The notes below the pieces were generated by a model, which was given only the letters and a program-made list of their open reading frames with translations, did not search any database and had not been told where the DNA came from. From the NCBI RefSeq assembly GCF_000002235.5, contig NW_022145609.1, positions 30,419,301 to 30,483,300 of the forward strand: a stretch of 64,000 nt of DNA, in the 5' to 3' direction. Both the position numbers and the translations under genes were made by a program. Source of the DNA: Strongylocentrotus purpuratus (Eukaryota; Echinodermata; Echinoidea; Camarodonta; Strongylocentrotidae). Shown here in pieces: positions 46,101 through 60,765 of this stretch. How positions within the stretch are numbered: the stretch's first letter is position 1; each line of letters starts with the position of its first letter.

Positions 46101-49100
46101 CCTATTTATAGCTACTTGCTCCCTCTTTATAGAAGACTGGCTCGCTGGGTGGTCTAATCCCTTCTAGCTGAAGTAGTAAAGCATGCCTTTAAAGGTTTGA
46201 ATTTAGTGTTGCTGTTTTTTGTTAACGTACCTGGGCAGTCGGCCTTCTTGCATTTCTCACTCTCACTGCTAGCGCCCTCACAATAAGACCCACCGTGCAG
46301 GGGTTCGGGGTTGCTGCAGCTCCTGTTCCGGAAACGATGACCTTTTTTTCTACACACCCTGGCCTGACATGCACCCCATTCTGTCCAATCACTCCAACCT
46401 CCATTGACTACAAGCATAAATAAAGACGACGGTGGAAGTTAAACGCAGGAATATTGTGTTTTTTTTAGCTGCAGCCCGACGGCCTAAGAGAACAACAGTG
46501 TCGTGGGCCTATACTAAAATGATATATTCACCAGACCGAGCTCGCCAGTCTCGTAGGCCGTCGGTCCACTGGGATGTCCCCAATTTTCGGATTACAGGAA
46601 GAGAAGGGGGCGATGAGGAGGGGGCGATGACAAACGGAAACAGAGGGAGTGAAGTGAGGGCAAACTGAAAATAGTAACACGATTGTTATTAACATCATTA
46701 TCATCTTTATCATTATTGTTGTAACGATTATTATTACAGAAGGAAACACTTCTTCATTACCCTTATAGAATGATACTGTAGAGAATCAGAAAACGACTGG
46801 ATAATAATAATAATACTTAAATCATCGATGATGTCTCTAAGCGCTTTACAGATATATTATAACCCGGTCATCGGATTCAGGCTTACCCGCACTCACACAT
46901 AAATGGAAAAGAAACCGATATACTTTAATGTTATTGTAATATATTACCGTTGATCTCGCTCTAATCTTTCTTTCATGTACATATATATTTTCCTTCAACA
47001 GTAGGACACCTTGATTTATTTTGTATATTTATTAGATTAACTGCCGATTAATGCTTGTCGTTTAAAAAGTTGAAAGCCACACTCAATAAAGGTATATGAT
47101 CAATACACACAAATAAAAACAAAATTATTCATACCCCTTGTAAATTTGATGTTACGTGTGTTTTTCGTTACTCAAGATTGATAGGTGGGCTGGTTGAACT
47201 AGGGAATTTGTTGAAAACTTAAATATGTAAGCTTCAATATGTCACAGTCATATAAACATAAATAGGAACAATACATTTTTCACATACTAAAAAAATTACA
47301 AAACTTGGTAAGGGTGTGAATAATTGTTGAGTTGTTATTTGTATATATATTATTAGTTTAAAACAATAGAAGATGAAATGAAAAATAGTACGCATTAATT
47401 TACAGAGGATATGCTATTATGCAAGCTACATAATCATGTCGTATATGATAGGGTTTAATCATGGAATTGGGCTACATTAATGTTTAAATTAATTATTTTA
47501 ACACATTCAATGCAATTGTGAAAGCTATATGGCGTATAAAATGTGGCACTACGTGTGAACGTCGAATAGGCTCCATGAATGGTTGAAGAAATCAGAGTTC
47601 ACTTTTCATTTGAAAAATGAAAGATCAAGCGCACGAGTTATGGAACTAAAGTGGCTCCGACATACTATTCTATTATGAACAAATCGCAGTTTAATCATAA
47701 TGTATATTGGATGGACCCACTCTATTCGTCAAGTCAAAGAAAATACATATTACTACTCCAAGACCGATTCAGACATACAAACATGAATGTATCGAAAATA
47801 ATATCGCTAGTGATATTCGTTTGTCTCGCAATGTGGTCAATAAGGGATCTAAAAGATCACGACGTTACGTGCGATGCTGCAACACTTCGTCAGGTGATAA
47901 AAATTAATGTAAGCAAACTTGTTTATACCAGTAAGAAACATTTGGTATATATTCACTGCAACTACCAATCGGTGCGGAATCACACACAAAAAAAAAAATC
48001 TTCAGGGAAAGAGGCAGAATTTTCAAAAACTACGTTATAGTCATAGGAAGAAATGGGGGTGGTAGGATCCCCTATAAAATTGTAAGACATTATTTCCCCC
48101 TACTAGCCGAGAAGAGGCGCGATAGCTCAGTCGGTAGAGCAGTGGTCTCGCGATCCGGTGACCCGGGTTCGAAACAAGTCGATGCGCTAGTGCCCTTTGG
48201 TAAGGCATTAATCCTTATTACCAGGTCCCTCGGGGAGGACCTAAAGCCGTCGGCCGTCTGTTTGCTTATTTACAAGCATTTATGCTTTCTTAGCAGTCAG
48301 GTAAAATAACCACCACAACAGGACTACTGCATGCCTTGATACAAATTTGTAACAGGGACGAAAATGTTCCTTGAGGATCCACTTTTCTTCCAACAACAAC
48401 AACAACAAATGAATCATAGACAAAGAATACTTACTGCACGGCCTGATACATATGCTAGAAGTTACCATGGGTGTCCTGCCATGATATTGGACCACACCGT
48501 TCCGAACGGATCCGAACCCATCCCCGGGCTTGGGAAGCAGCAGCCTGGCGCAGCCGCTGTCCTCATCGGTGAAGACGAAATCCTGAATGATGACAATGGG
48601 TGATGACGATTAAAATTGGAAGAAAACCCAGTAAAAATAAAGCAAAAATCACAATTTTAGGATAATTCTTCAAATAATGGCTCATCAGTGGTACCGCGGT
48701 GGTAGCTTGTTCGAAAGGACCCGTGGTTTCGATCTTGATGCTCTAAAAACTCCTGAGTATACCTCTTCTTCCAAAGCTCGATACTTAGTGAGGGGGATAG
48801 AACCATTGCTCATGCAGGGCTTTCACTGTATATGCTATCCCCCGAGAGAGATTCATAAAAGCAGATCGAATGAAGTGTTCCAAAATAATCTTAAAACGTA
48901 TTTGTTTGATGATCGGCCTATAATTACTTATTGTTTTTCATAATCGTACTCCAGTTGAGCTATTATTTTCATGCTTTAAAGTGATTTGTTTAATATTTTT
49001 GCACAAGTGCACTTTCTGAATTTAATCTCAAGTGGATTTGACACCATACAAATATCATCATCTTTATAATGTATTTTATGTCCTGCATCAAAAATGTATT

Positions 49101-52100
49101 GGCTTTTGATTGGTTAAGAGCTCGTCACATGACCAAACTATTTCAACTATTTTAAGGTTGCTCTGAAAAAGTACTATTTGGGAGTTGCCTTTTTTTTGTG
49201 TGTGTGATTTGATTTGTTTTTCTTCAAATCTTAATTTGATAATTTGTTTTTATTTTGTAATTCTTTTTTTATAATAAAAACTGTTATTTTTAAAATTTAA
49301 AATTTTCTAAATTTCAATTTAAAAAGATTTTTTTTAAATTGTATTGTTTTTTTTAAATAATTTTTTGATACAGGATATAAAAAATATATACCATGCCTTC
49401 TTTTCGAGATACTGGTTAAAACTATGGGCCTCGGTGACTCCAAAAGCAACTGATAGTACTATTGAAATCACCTCTTGCGCATAGTTTTAACCAGAAACTC
49501 TCAAGACAGTGTTTATTGGTAATAATATTATACAAATATACACTGCCTTGAGAGGTTCTGGTTAAAACTATGCGCAAGAGGTGACTCCAATAGTACTATT
49601 TGCTGAGGGGCGCAGCTCCAAAGCAAATGGTACTTTTGGAGTCACCGAGGCCGATAGTTTAACCAGAACCTCGAATAGAAGGCTTGGTATATGTTTTTTT
49701 ACCTAAAAAGATTTAAAATATTTTGTTTTCATTAAATTTAAGATTTAAAAAAAAAAATTGATTCAATTCCAAAAAAAAATTCACATTTTTGTTTCAACTC
49801 CCAAATAGTAAACCAAAATAGTACTCTCATATAGTACTTTCTAAAAATAGGTCAAATATTTCTGGTCATGTGACGAGCTCATAACCAATCAAAAGCCAAC
49901 AAATTTTTGATGCAGGATATAATACTAATTATACTCACGTTGCTGTCACCGGTATTGCGCAGACGATTGAATCTGACATTGAGAATACCTTCTTGGTAAT
50001 GCATTTCTTGGAAAGTCAGTCCATCACTGTTGCTATCCTCCACGACGGCTCCTGTGTATCTACCGTTGAGCTGGTAGTCCTTAACCTGTATCATACCATT
50101 ATAACCGTTTATCCATACAAGGATAGCATCAGAACCAATCTGGTAGGGAGTGGGCAATAATGATAATAAAAAAACATGTTAAAGCGGTACTGAACTGATT
50201 AACTTTTTGCCCTAACGTATAGTATTGCTCATTGCACAGCAACATCTGATGGTCAACTTACCAATGGCGCACAACCCAATACCTAATTCCACTTCACAGA
50301 CAGAAGACTATTTTGCCGAAATGCTTCCAGTACAGTATTACTTTAACCAGAGCAAATTATAATAAAACATTATATATTACCCAGGGAAGCATCAGCAGCA
50401 TTATTGCTGTACTGCCTGAGGGTACTGCATTTATTATTACCCCAGTCAGGCACCTCTTTCCGGATTTGTAATATAATTCCACCCATCTATAGGTTCTCAA
50501 AATATCATTATTATTTATTTGTTGAAACGACTTAACACATGAATGAATGGGGGCAGTGGCGAATCCAGGGGGAAAAACGTGTAAAAACACGTTAATTTTA
50601 CCTTTTTTTTGTTGAGATGCCCCCCCCCCTGGCGCTCAAGGGGGGGGGGGGAGGTGCAAGTTTTCAAATTTTCGAGGGCCAAACTAAATAAATTAGTGCT
50701 CACTACCCCCCCCCCCCCCCCCCTCCCCCTCTCCCCCCCCCCCAACTGGGCGAATTATTGGCCGGCACGATCTTCAAATTTCAGCACACTAAATTTCAAA
50801 TTGATTTCAAATTTGGGCCACCCCCCCCCCCCCTAAGGAATCCTGGATCCGCGCCTGAATGGGGGCCTGGGTTACTTGTGTAATTATCAAATACATCCAG
50901 AACTACGCACTCTTATACTAACCATAGCTCCGTTTCTAGAGAAACCGATTCCTGTCCACTCGTCCATTCCTATTGGTGTATTGATTGTGACGTCATAGCT
51001 GTCAGTATCTGGTACGTAATCAATGGTGACCCGCATGTCACAGCGAGGTCCATTGCAGATAACTGTCCCGTCAGGGACGCACCTATCCGAAATCACACTT
51101 GGATCGTCTGTAAAAGGTACTATGTTCCATTTGCAGGCCAAAACAAATGAAAGGTTAAATTTCAATGGCACTTGAAAGATAATACTAATTTAGAACTTCC
51201 CTAACAAAAGGGGGGCTTGAAAATGTCTTTAAGTGGGAAAATAACGACTACATATGGCTCCGAATAGTCTCATTGGACAATGCCCCCTATCGTCAGAGTC
51301 CAGCAGCCTAACATGTTAGCCTATGGACTTTTACCACAAAAACAAAATCGTTAAAAATTCATTTTTTGTTTAAACGAAAAGCACATCCACCCCAACGTAC
51401 GTTGACACCAGCTCTTTCATTGGAACCCTCATGTCCCATTGACTTTTGAAAGTTTACCCACCGTAATTTGGTCAAAATAGGTCGCCAGCTCGCCATTGCC
51501 TGTATAACACATGCGCAACAAGTCGAACTTTGGACGCAATTTGACGCTCGATTGTAAGGTTATAAGTCAAGCACACGAAGGATAACAAGCATGAAGTATC
51601 ATAGATCAGTTCTGACTGGTTCATTATGTCCATTTCAGCCAACCCCCCCCCCCCCCTCCACCGCAATTTTTCCATTTAGTATAGGCAAGCATTTTGCCGA
51701 GGTAAGCAAAAACATGAATATTCATGAACGCCATGGACTATTCGATTATTTACAGAGGGGTGCAGTTGTGCACCACATTAAACTCCCCTACTTTAAGTCA
51801 AGTATTTCATTGTATTATGTAGTTTGGTACGTTTATTTTACTAACTGTTTAATTATCAGATAATGATAGTTTAAAGATATGGAAAAGTTTCTTGTATTTT
51901 ATATTGAGCAAAGCAATCTCACATACAAAATCACTATCAAGTGTCGTCTGATCCGCCGATTGCCGTCTGCTATATACGTTCAAGTCACATTTATCTGTGG
52001 ACTGTGATGTAGACAATTTACTCGTCATTGTAGATTTATGATTAGCCATCTGTCATTATTAGTCTTTAATTGTTGACACACATACAATTACCACACACAC

Positions 52101-55100
52101 ACACACGAACACTCACTTCCCCTCCCCAACACACCATTTCCGCACACAGTAAGTTGTCTTGTCGACTTAAAAGCAATAGAGCCAGTAAGTAATAGTCTGA
52201 TTTTTGTCAGACCATTGTACCGAATGGTTGTACGTTTTACGCTGCGCAAAGAGTCAATCAGTTTGATTTAAGCCATTACAAGAAGTGGGTTATTGATGTC
52301 GACAAATGCTCATTTCCCTTTACAGCTCATTTCATGTATGTTATTACCAAAGAAGAAAAAAGCCAGTCAGTCACTCAATAGTGTCTGACAGTGAAGTTTA
52401 GCAAGTAAACAGGTTTTCCTTGCATAATTTGAATATTAGGACACTGTTAACGTTCAAATGTCACAGATAGGACATAGGCCTACATGACATATTCATAATT
52501 CCTGCAAATTTCTACATAATTTGATGTTGGCTGCAAAAGGGACATAGTATCTTTAAGTGATTAAAGTGATTTGAATTGTATTTATCAAATATGCAGTCAT
52601 CACTGATTTATTTCATCAAGACAAAAAAGAGAAAATAAAGATGTATACATTTCAACAACAAATTATTTAGAATTACGAGTATAATTCATTCGTTGATCTC
52701 ACTCAATTCAGATTAATTTTCTGTCATACATTTTGCTAGGCTGAATATGACACCACTGTTATCAGATTTCATTATCAATACGAAATTTTCATCTGCATTG
52801 AGAAAAGCAAAATTTTGGTGAGATATTAATAATGTATTAAAGATTTGTCCTCTTTGTTTATCGTAGTTTTAGGTGAAACATCAGTGTATTTCGTCATCGA
52901 TATTTCCTATCGACAGATAATCCATATTTTAAGATGATTGTAGCACCGATTTCTGTGATACAAATTTGTGAGGGATGCATAAAACAACGCAGAAAAGACC
53001 ACCCCCCCCCCCCCAAAAAAAAAGGCAAACTGAAAAGGGTAACAAAACGAGGAAGAAATGAACAAAGGGAAATGATAACGGGAGAAAGAAGTCTAATCGT
53101 ACTTGAGTTTCCTCGGTGAGACACGAACTTTCCATATTGGGAGCTTCGGATTCCCCATTAATGGTCATGATTAATCATGAAGACAAAGCAGAAAACAACG
53201 ACAGCGAGACCACACAAAGGAGAAAACAGAATCCTCTATAACTAAGTGATTGTGACAATTTTTTATATTTCTATAATTTACAGACGATCATGACGTAATG
53301 TGAAAACAAGGTGGTAGGCCAAACAGAACGAACAAAGAAAGAGAGACCTGGAAAAGCAAATACACACAAAAGAACAGGGGCAAAACATAATAGACAAAAA
53401 ATGAGATCAAAACTGCTAAAAAAGACAAAAGAATCAAGATGATTTTTTGTTAACACGATGTGTACTTTTTCCGTTTGGTATAAAATTCGTCTAGTGTAGG
53501 AAATGCAAGACTACCGTGCTTCCTTTATACGTAAGATGACAGGAGGAAATATTCAGCAGAACGTTGAATATGTCGGGGGAAAAGGTAGTTCCTGCTACAG
53601 AAGGAAACACTTCACTATTCATTACTGTAGAGAATCAGAAAACGACTTGATAATTGGAAAAAGAAACTTATATACTTTGATATTATTGTAATATATTACT
53701 GTTGATCTCGCCCTAATCTTTTTTTCATGTACACATATTTTTTCCTTCAACGAGAACACCTTTATTTATCTTTTATATTTCACAGATTTACGGCTGATTA
53801 ATGATTGCCGCGATAGGGGAAGTCCACCTTAATGTTTAGTTGGTTTAAATAAAAGAAAAATGAGAGAAACAGAAAGAAAACGTTTTAGCAAAATCAGAAG
53901 AAATAAATAAGAAAGCAATGCTAAACCTACACACATTTATAGCATCCTTTTTATTCCTCAAATTGGATCTGTTTTCGCATTGTTTCTGCTAATAGTGACT
54001 GAAATCAACTTCAGATTAGGATGGACCCCCTTGCAATGGCGTAGCTACGCATGCGGTAGGGGGCAATGGGCACGTGCCCTCAATGAAATATTGCAACAAC
54101 AACCACATTAAAAAAAAGAGGAGAGAAGAATAGAAAAAAATAGATAGTCATGGAAATGGGAAGGCAATGAGAAACACTTCTACACTTCCCCTCTCACTAT
54201 GTTCTATCCATCTAATTATCTGGTTACGCTATGACATGAAGCACCAAAAAAGCCCCTTGATAGTGGGACCGTCGCCATTGCTTCAAGTTTCAAGTTTATT
54301 TGTTTCACATTTCACAAAAAAAGAATTCACATAAGTGAAAAAATTAGAACATAATATGAATATACTAAAAGTGTCACATTATATAATTTATTCTTTGAAA
54401 AGATGTCGAAATTAATTGTATTGAATAGTAGGTTGTACAGGGTGAAATGTGAGGAAACTATTGAAAAGCTCAGCTTGTAGATTATAGGTTCACATAAATA
54501 AAACTAACATTTGAAGGAAGTGGTTGCAATGGTGAAGGACGTAACAGTAATAATAGGTGGGCAAGAGTTTCCTGTTCTCAGTATTACCACTACCGTGAAA
54601 TTGCATGGGAACAAGCTTTGTAGGTATAACTAACCCTCCGTTCAGACTACAACCATACATCGTATATCAATACTACTTTCGTATAGCCATTATTGATTAA
54701 AATGTTCCTAGTCTGAACGTCGTATACAGGAACGTATATAGTGAGACGCTAGTTTGAGTAGGCGTTTGGAACAGAAACTCGATACAGAATCAGGGTCTCG
54801 CCTGAACGTCGTATCGTACAAAAAGCGTGCCGTAACTGGGCGGGGCTTATCGTGAGCGCGCAGTCATCATTGGCTAGCTGTCATGACAATTTACGTCTAC
54901 ACAATAGTGTTTCTATACGACATTTATTCATACGATGTTTTTTTTTTTTAGTCTGTACACTCCTTTCGCCATACAGTGATTCTCTATACATGTACAACTT
55001 TTCTTTATACGAGTTTCGTATATATTTCCTGTAGTCTGAAAAGTCTATTATTTCAAATGGCAGTCTTATAATAATAATAATAATACTACTACTACTAATA

Positions 55101-58100
55101 ATAATAATAACAACGGTACTTATAAAGCGCTTTCCACTGAAGTCTCCCCATGTACTTCATGATTCATGAGGGAAAAATGAAAAGAAGGATGAGAGGAGAG
55201 ATGAGTGCAAGGGAGATTCAGGGGGGCTAATATTGAAGATATTATCTTGCTTTAATTTACCTGATGCAAGAATTTGATTTAAAGGACAATCCAACCTTTG
55301 TAATACGTATATGAAAGCAGACAAATAAGTGTCAGGTAAAGATTTCAGAGGTAAAAATGCCAGGGGTAAAAATACCAGAGGTAAAAAAGCCAAAGATAAA
55401 AATGTCAGAGATTGAAGGAAAAAAAAGGCCAGAGATAACTGCATGTCTGATGTAAAACATGACATTGTCAGAGGTAAACAAAATGACAGAGGTAAAAAAT
55501 TCAGAGGTAAAAATATCAAAGCTAATAATGTCAGATGTAAAAATGCCAGAAATATGGCATATATGATAAAGAGTTAAAATGTTTTTCTAATTATATCACT
55601 GGAAGAAAACAGCTATAAAGGAATTACTAGTTGGAGTACCACAGGGTAGTGTTCTTGCTCCTGTCCTCTTATTATCATTTATCAATGATATATCTAAAGG
55701 TATAAATAATGTAGTATGCTCTATCTATGCTGACGATGTAGTTATCTATGTTACTGGTAAAAATATTCATAATATTACTATTAATTTACCAAATTCAGTG
55801 AATGTTTTAAATAGTTGTTATAATAGGAACCGTCTTAAGATAAATATAAGTAAAACCCAAACAATGCTTATTACGACTAAGTCATCAGCAGGCGCGCCGG
55901 AAGCAGTTTGGGATTGAAGGGCAAACATTCCAGGGGGCTCACCTTCCAGGGACAGTGACGTAATGACATAAAACGTTTGGAAGGGGGGGGGGGGGTCAGA
56001 AGAACAATCTGCATCACCACCACTCTTACACGTTACATGCAAGCCCCACGGAACGTTTTTCAAAGTGGAGTATTAACGATCAGGTAGAGCGTAAATTGGC
56101 GTGGGGTCCAGGGCCTGAGCCTCAGCAGGGGGTCAAGGGCTGAGCCCCCAGAAGCTCAGGGATTAAATTACGGTCAGATAAGCATATTTAGATACCTTAT
56201 TTGTGACACTGGCATGTCACTAATTGGCGAAGGGTCCAGGGAGCAGAGCCCCCGGAAGCTCAGGGGTTTTAGGTATTTTATTACGGTTAGATGAGCATCC
56301 AGGTGCCCTCTTTAAGGCCATTGATATCGTCCAGGGGGCAGGCGCGGATCCAGGGGGGGGGCCGAGCGGGCCTTGGCCCCCCCCCCCCCGCAAAAAAAAA
56401 AAAAAAAAAAGAGAGAGAAGAAAGGAAAAGAAGGGAAAGGGAAAGAGGAGAGAAAGGGAAAGAAAGAAGAAGAAGAAGAAAAGAAAAGGGGGAAGAAGGA
56501 AATCGGGGGGGGGGGGCCGAAAGGGCCTTGCCTCCCAGGCTGTTGACCCCCCCCCCCCCCCCAATTAAAACAATAGGAGAGAAGGAAGGAAAGGGAAAGA
56601 ATAAAGGAAAAGAGGAGATACTGGCGTACTAATAGGGGGGGGGGGGCTTCGGAGAAATCAAATTCAAACGTGGTTTATTTCTAATTCCATAACGGTGGAT
56701 TACAAATAATGCTGAAATGACATAATTTCCCAGATTTGTCCTCATTTTTTTAGTAAATTATACGTTTGTATATGTGTTTTGTTGGAAAATGACAAATTCC
56801 TAAATTTACAGCCAGGCACGAAATATGATTCTTGAGATTCCTACATGTCAGGGCCCGAGGTACGGCAGGGATCGGGAGCCTCAAGCTCCCCCCCCCCCCC
56901 CCCCCCACTTTATTTAAAAAAGTATATTAAAGAGAAACAAATAGAATGAGAGCAAGAAAGAAAGAAAAGTTAACTGCCAGTGTTAAAAAATGAGGCATCA
57001 AAATATGCTCATCTGACCGTGATTAAATGCCTAAAACCCCTAAGCTTCCGGGGGCTCTGCCCCCTGGATTCCACCTAGGATGCTACGGCGGGCCCTTAGA
57101 TGCTCATCTGACGGTAATTTATTGGCTAAAACCCCTCTTTTGGGGGGGATCCGCCCCCCAAATAGTGACCTGCCAGTGTCACAAAATAATAGGTATTAAA
57201 AAAAAAAATGATCATCTGACCTTAATTAAACGCCTAAACCCCTGAGCTTCCCCCCAAATCGGAAAAGGACGTAGGAAGTAAAAGGAGCAGACAAAGAACA
57301 TCTTTGAAATTCAGACAAGGATTAAGAGTATAGAAAACGGTACAACGCATCGTCTTCTTTCTCTAATAATTAAATGAAACGTCAAAGCTTCGCGCAGGAG
57401 GGGAGGGGGGCTGAATTCAGACAAGGATTAAGAATCGAGAACGGTACAACGAATCGTCTTCTTTCTCTAATGATTTAATGAAACGTAAAAGCTTCCGCGC
57501 TTCGCGCGGGAGGGGAAACCTGAATTCAGACAAGGATTAAGAGTCGAGAACGCTACAACGAATCGTCTTCTTTCTCTCATAATGTTATGAAACTAAAAAC
57601 CTTCCTCGCTTCGCGCGGGAGGGGGGGGGGGGGACTGAATTTAGACGAGGATTAAGAGTCGAGAACGGTACAACGAATCGTCTTCTTTCTGTAATGATTT
57701 AATGAAAAGCTTCCGCGCTTCGCGTGGGAGGGGAAACCTGAATTCAGACAAGGATTAAGAGTCGAGAACGCTACAACGAATCGTATTCTTTCTTTAAAAG
57801 TTTAATGAAACGTCAAAGCTTCCGCGCTTCGCGCAGGAGGGGGAGGGGGGACTGAATTTAGACGAGGATTAGGAGTCGAGAACGGTACAACGAATCGTCT
57901 TCTTTCTCCAATGATTTAATGAAACGTAAAAGCTTCCGCGCTTCGCGCGGGAGGGGGAAACCTGAATTCAGACAAGGATTAAGAGTCGAGAACGGTACAA
58001 CGAATCGTCTTCTTTCTGTAATGATTTAATGAAAAGCTTCCGCGCTTAGCGCTGGAGGGGGGGGGGGGGGACCTGAATTCAGACGAGGATTAAGAGTCGA

Positions 58101-60733
58101 GAACTCTACAACGAATCGTATTCTTTCTTTAATAGTTTAATGAAACGTCAAAGCTTCCGCGCTTCGCGCAGGAGGGGGAGGGGGGGGGGGACTGAATTTA
58201 GACGAGGATTAAGAGTCAAGAACGGTACAACGAGTCGTCTTCTTTCTCTAATGATTTAATGAAACGTAAAAGCTTCCGCGCTTCGATCGGGAAGGGGGAA
58301 CCTGAATTCAGACGAGGATTAAGAGTCGAGAACTCTACAACAAATCGTCTTCTTTCTCTAATAATTAATAAAACGTAAAATTTTCCGCGCTTCGCGCGGG
58401 AGGGGAAAACTAAATTCAGACGAGGATTAAGAGTCGAGAACGGTACAACGAATCGTCTTCTTTCTTCTTTAATAGTTTAATGAAACGTCAAAGCTTCCGA
58501 GCTTCGCGCAGGAGGGGGAGGGGGGGGGGACTGAATTTAGACAAGGATTAAGAGTCGAGAACTCTACAACGAATTGTCTTCTTTCTCTAATAATTTAACA
58601 AATCGTAAAATTTTTCGCGCTTCGCGCAGGAGGGGCAAAACTAAATTCAGACGAGGATTAAGAGTCGAGAACGGTACAACGAATCGTCTTCTTTCTTTAA
58701 TAGTTTGATGAAACGTCAAAGCTTCCGCGCTTCGCGCAGGAAGGGGAGGGGGGGGGCTGAATTTAGACAAGGATTAAGAGTCGAGAACTCTCTAATGAAT
58801 CGTCTTCTTTCTCTAATAATTTAATAAAAGGTAAAATTCGCGCGGAAGGGGAAAAACTAAATTCAGACGAGGATAAAGAGTCGAGAACGGTACAACGAAT
58901 CGTCTTCTTTCTTTAATAGTTTAATGAAACGTCAAAGCTTCCGCGCTTCGCGCAGGAGGGGGAGGGGGGGGGGGGGACTGAATTTAGACAAGGATTAAGA
59001 GTCGAGAACTCTACAACGAATTGTCTTCTTTCTATAATAATTAAACAAATCGTAAAATTTTTCGCGCTTCGCGCGGGAGGGGCAAAACTAAATTCAGACG
59101 AAGATTTTGAGTCGAGAACGGTACTACGAATCGTCTTCTTTCTCTAATAATTTAATGAAACGTCAAAGCTTCCGCGTTTCGTGGAGGAGGGTGGGGAAAA
59201 CTCGCCCCTCCCTGCACCGACCCCCCCCCCCCCGCATTACGTCGCTGTTGGTCACCATTACGTACCAATATTTGGCTCGTATAATTTCAAATTTGGGCCC
59301 CCCCCCCTAAGAAATCCTGGATCCGCGCCTGCCAGGGGGCAGAGCCCCCGGAAGCTCAGAGGTTTTAATATATATTTAACTCCGGTCTGATGAGCATCCA
59401 GGGGCCGCCTTAGGGCCCTTGTTGGGGTCCAGGGGCAGAGCCCCCAGAAGCTCAGGAGTTTTAGGTATTTAATTACGGTCAGATGAGCATCCAGGGGTCC
59501 GCATTAGGGCCCCTGGTGGGGTCCGGGGGCGGAGCCTCCGTAAGCGCTGGGGTTTTAGGCATTTAATTACGGTCAGATTAGCATATTTTGATAACTCATT
59601 TGTGACATTGGCAGGTCACTTATTTGTTCTCTCTCTCTCTCTTTCTTTCCCCCCCCCCCCCCCCCCCCAGCCCAGCCGTTTAGCAGACCATGACATAATG
59701 GCTTCTAAATAAGCATATTTTTCGCCCGAATGTAAAATTGGGAATTTCTAATTTTCCAACAAACGTATAAAAAGGTATGACTTACAATTTTTTCAAAGAA
59801 AAAATACCGGAAAATCAAGCAACTTTGTAAATCACTGGTATCGAATAACGACCACCTTTAAAAAAAAAAAATTGAATACATGTAGAGGCTAGACCTGGTG
59901 GGCTACATCTGGGCTCAAATAGATTGATGGCCCAACAAAAGTGGATTATTATAATGATAATTTGTAGGAAATATACCAGACTATATCTTATATGCCATGA
60001 TCTAAATATTTCAATATTTTTTAAAATATATTTTTACTATCAAAATGTGTTAATAAACAGTTAAACATTTAATATAGTACTATGCCATTTTATATATAGG
60101 CCTACATGCGACAGGCGTATGGAAAATGGAAAGAGATGAAATGTTATATTTTTCCGACTCATTTTTGTATACATATTACAAAACATCCAACGTTGCCTGA
60201 TATAATTGACAACATTGCCGAGTATGGTTTGGTTCATTATGTTTGGAAATTATTTATAAAGTCATGTTTCTATGTCATGAGTATTATCATCACTCACCTG
60301 TATCACATAATGAATTAGGTGCAAGTCTTGCGTTGGCTACCAACATTTCAAATATATTGGCATAGTAGTGAAAGTCCTCCCCGTCTGATCCACATAATGG
60401 TTCATTTATAAAGTCTGCAACAGGGTGGAAGTGAGAAAAAAAAATTAAATGAAAGCATCGCTTAAAGTAATATTATGCATGGTCAACATAGCATCACGAC
60501 AAAAAGTGTTTAATCGGAGAATGTGTGCTTTAACCCTGGCTCGGAGGCTGGTTATGATTGGGATATTACCATCAACACATTATGTCGGCCGGGGGCGGGG
60601 GGGGGGGGGGGATAATTTTGCTTCTAAATTTAGTTGTGCTGAATCAGCCTTCTACCATCTGGAGGCCCTAACATGCATAATGGTCAGGCGCGGATCCGAG
60701 CGGGCCCTGCCCCCCCCCCCCGAAAAAAAAAAG

Positions 60734-60765
<32 letters not shown>

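Noticed and set aside
47651-48040. Plus-strand frame with a signal-like start ([19 protein letters not shown] at 47783) and a possible GTGATA donor
   Set aside because: It has no recognisable domain and no partner exon, and lies inside gene D intron 7. A secreted-peptide first exon cannot be excluded, but evidence is too thin.
48116-48190. Functional tRNA gene
   Set aside because: Box A and B are good, but the acceptor stem does not close and the sequence runs on into a SINE body.
48364-48603. Plus-strand frame of 79 codons
   Set aside because: Antisense of gene D exon 7, which has clear DOMON similarity on the minus strand.
48677-48943. Possible LINE or tRNA-SINE piece ([15 protein letters not shown] reading)
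   Set aside because: Resembles LINE C-termini only over about 15 residues; not enough to claim.
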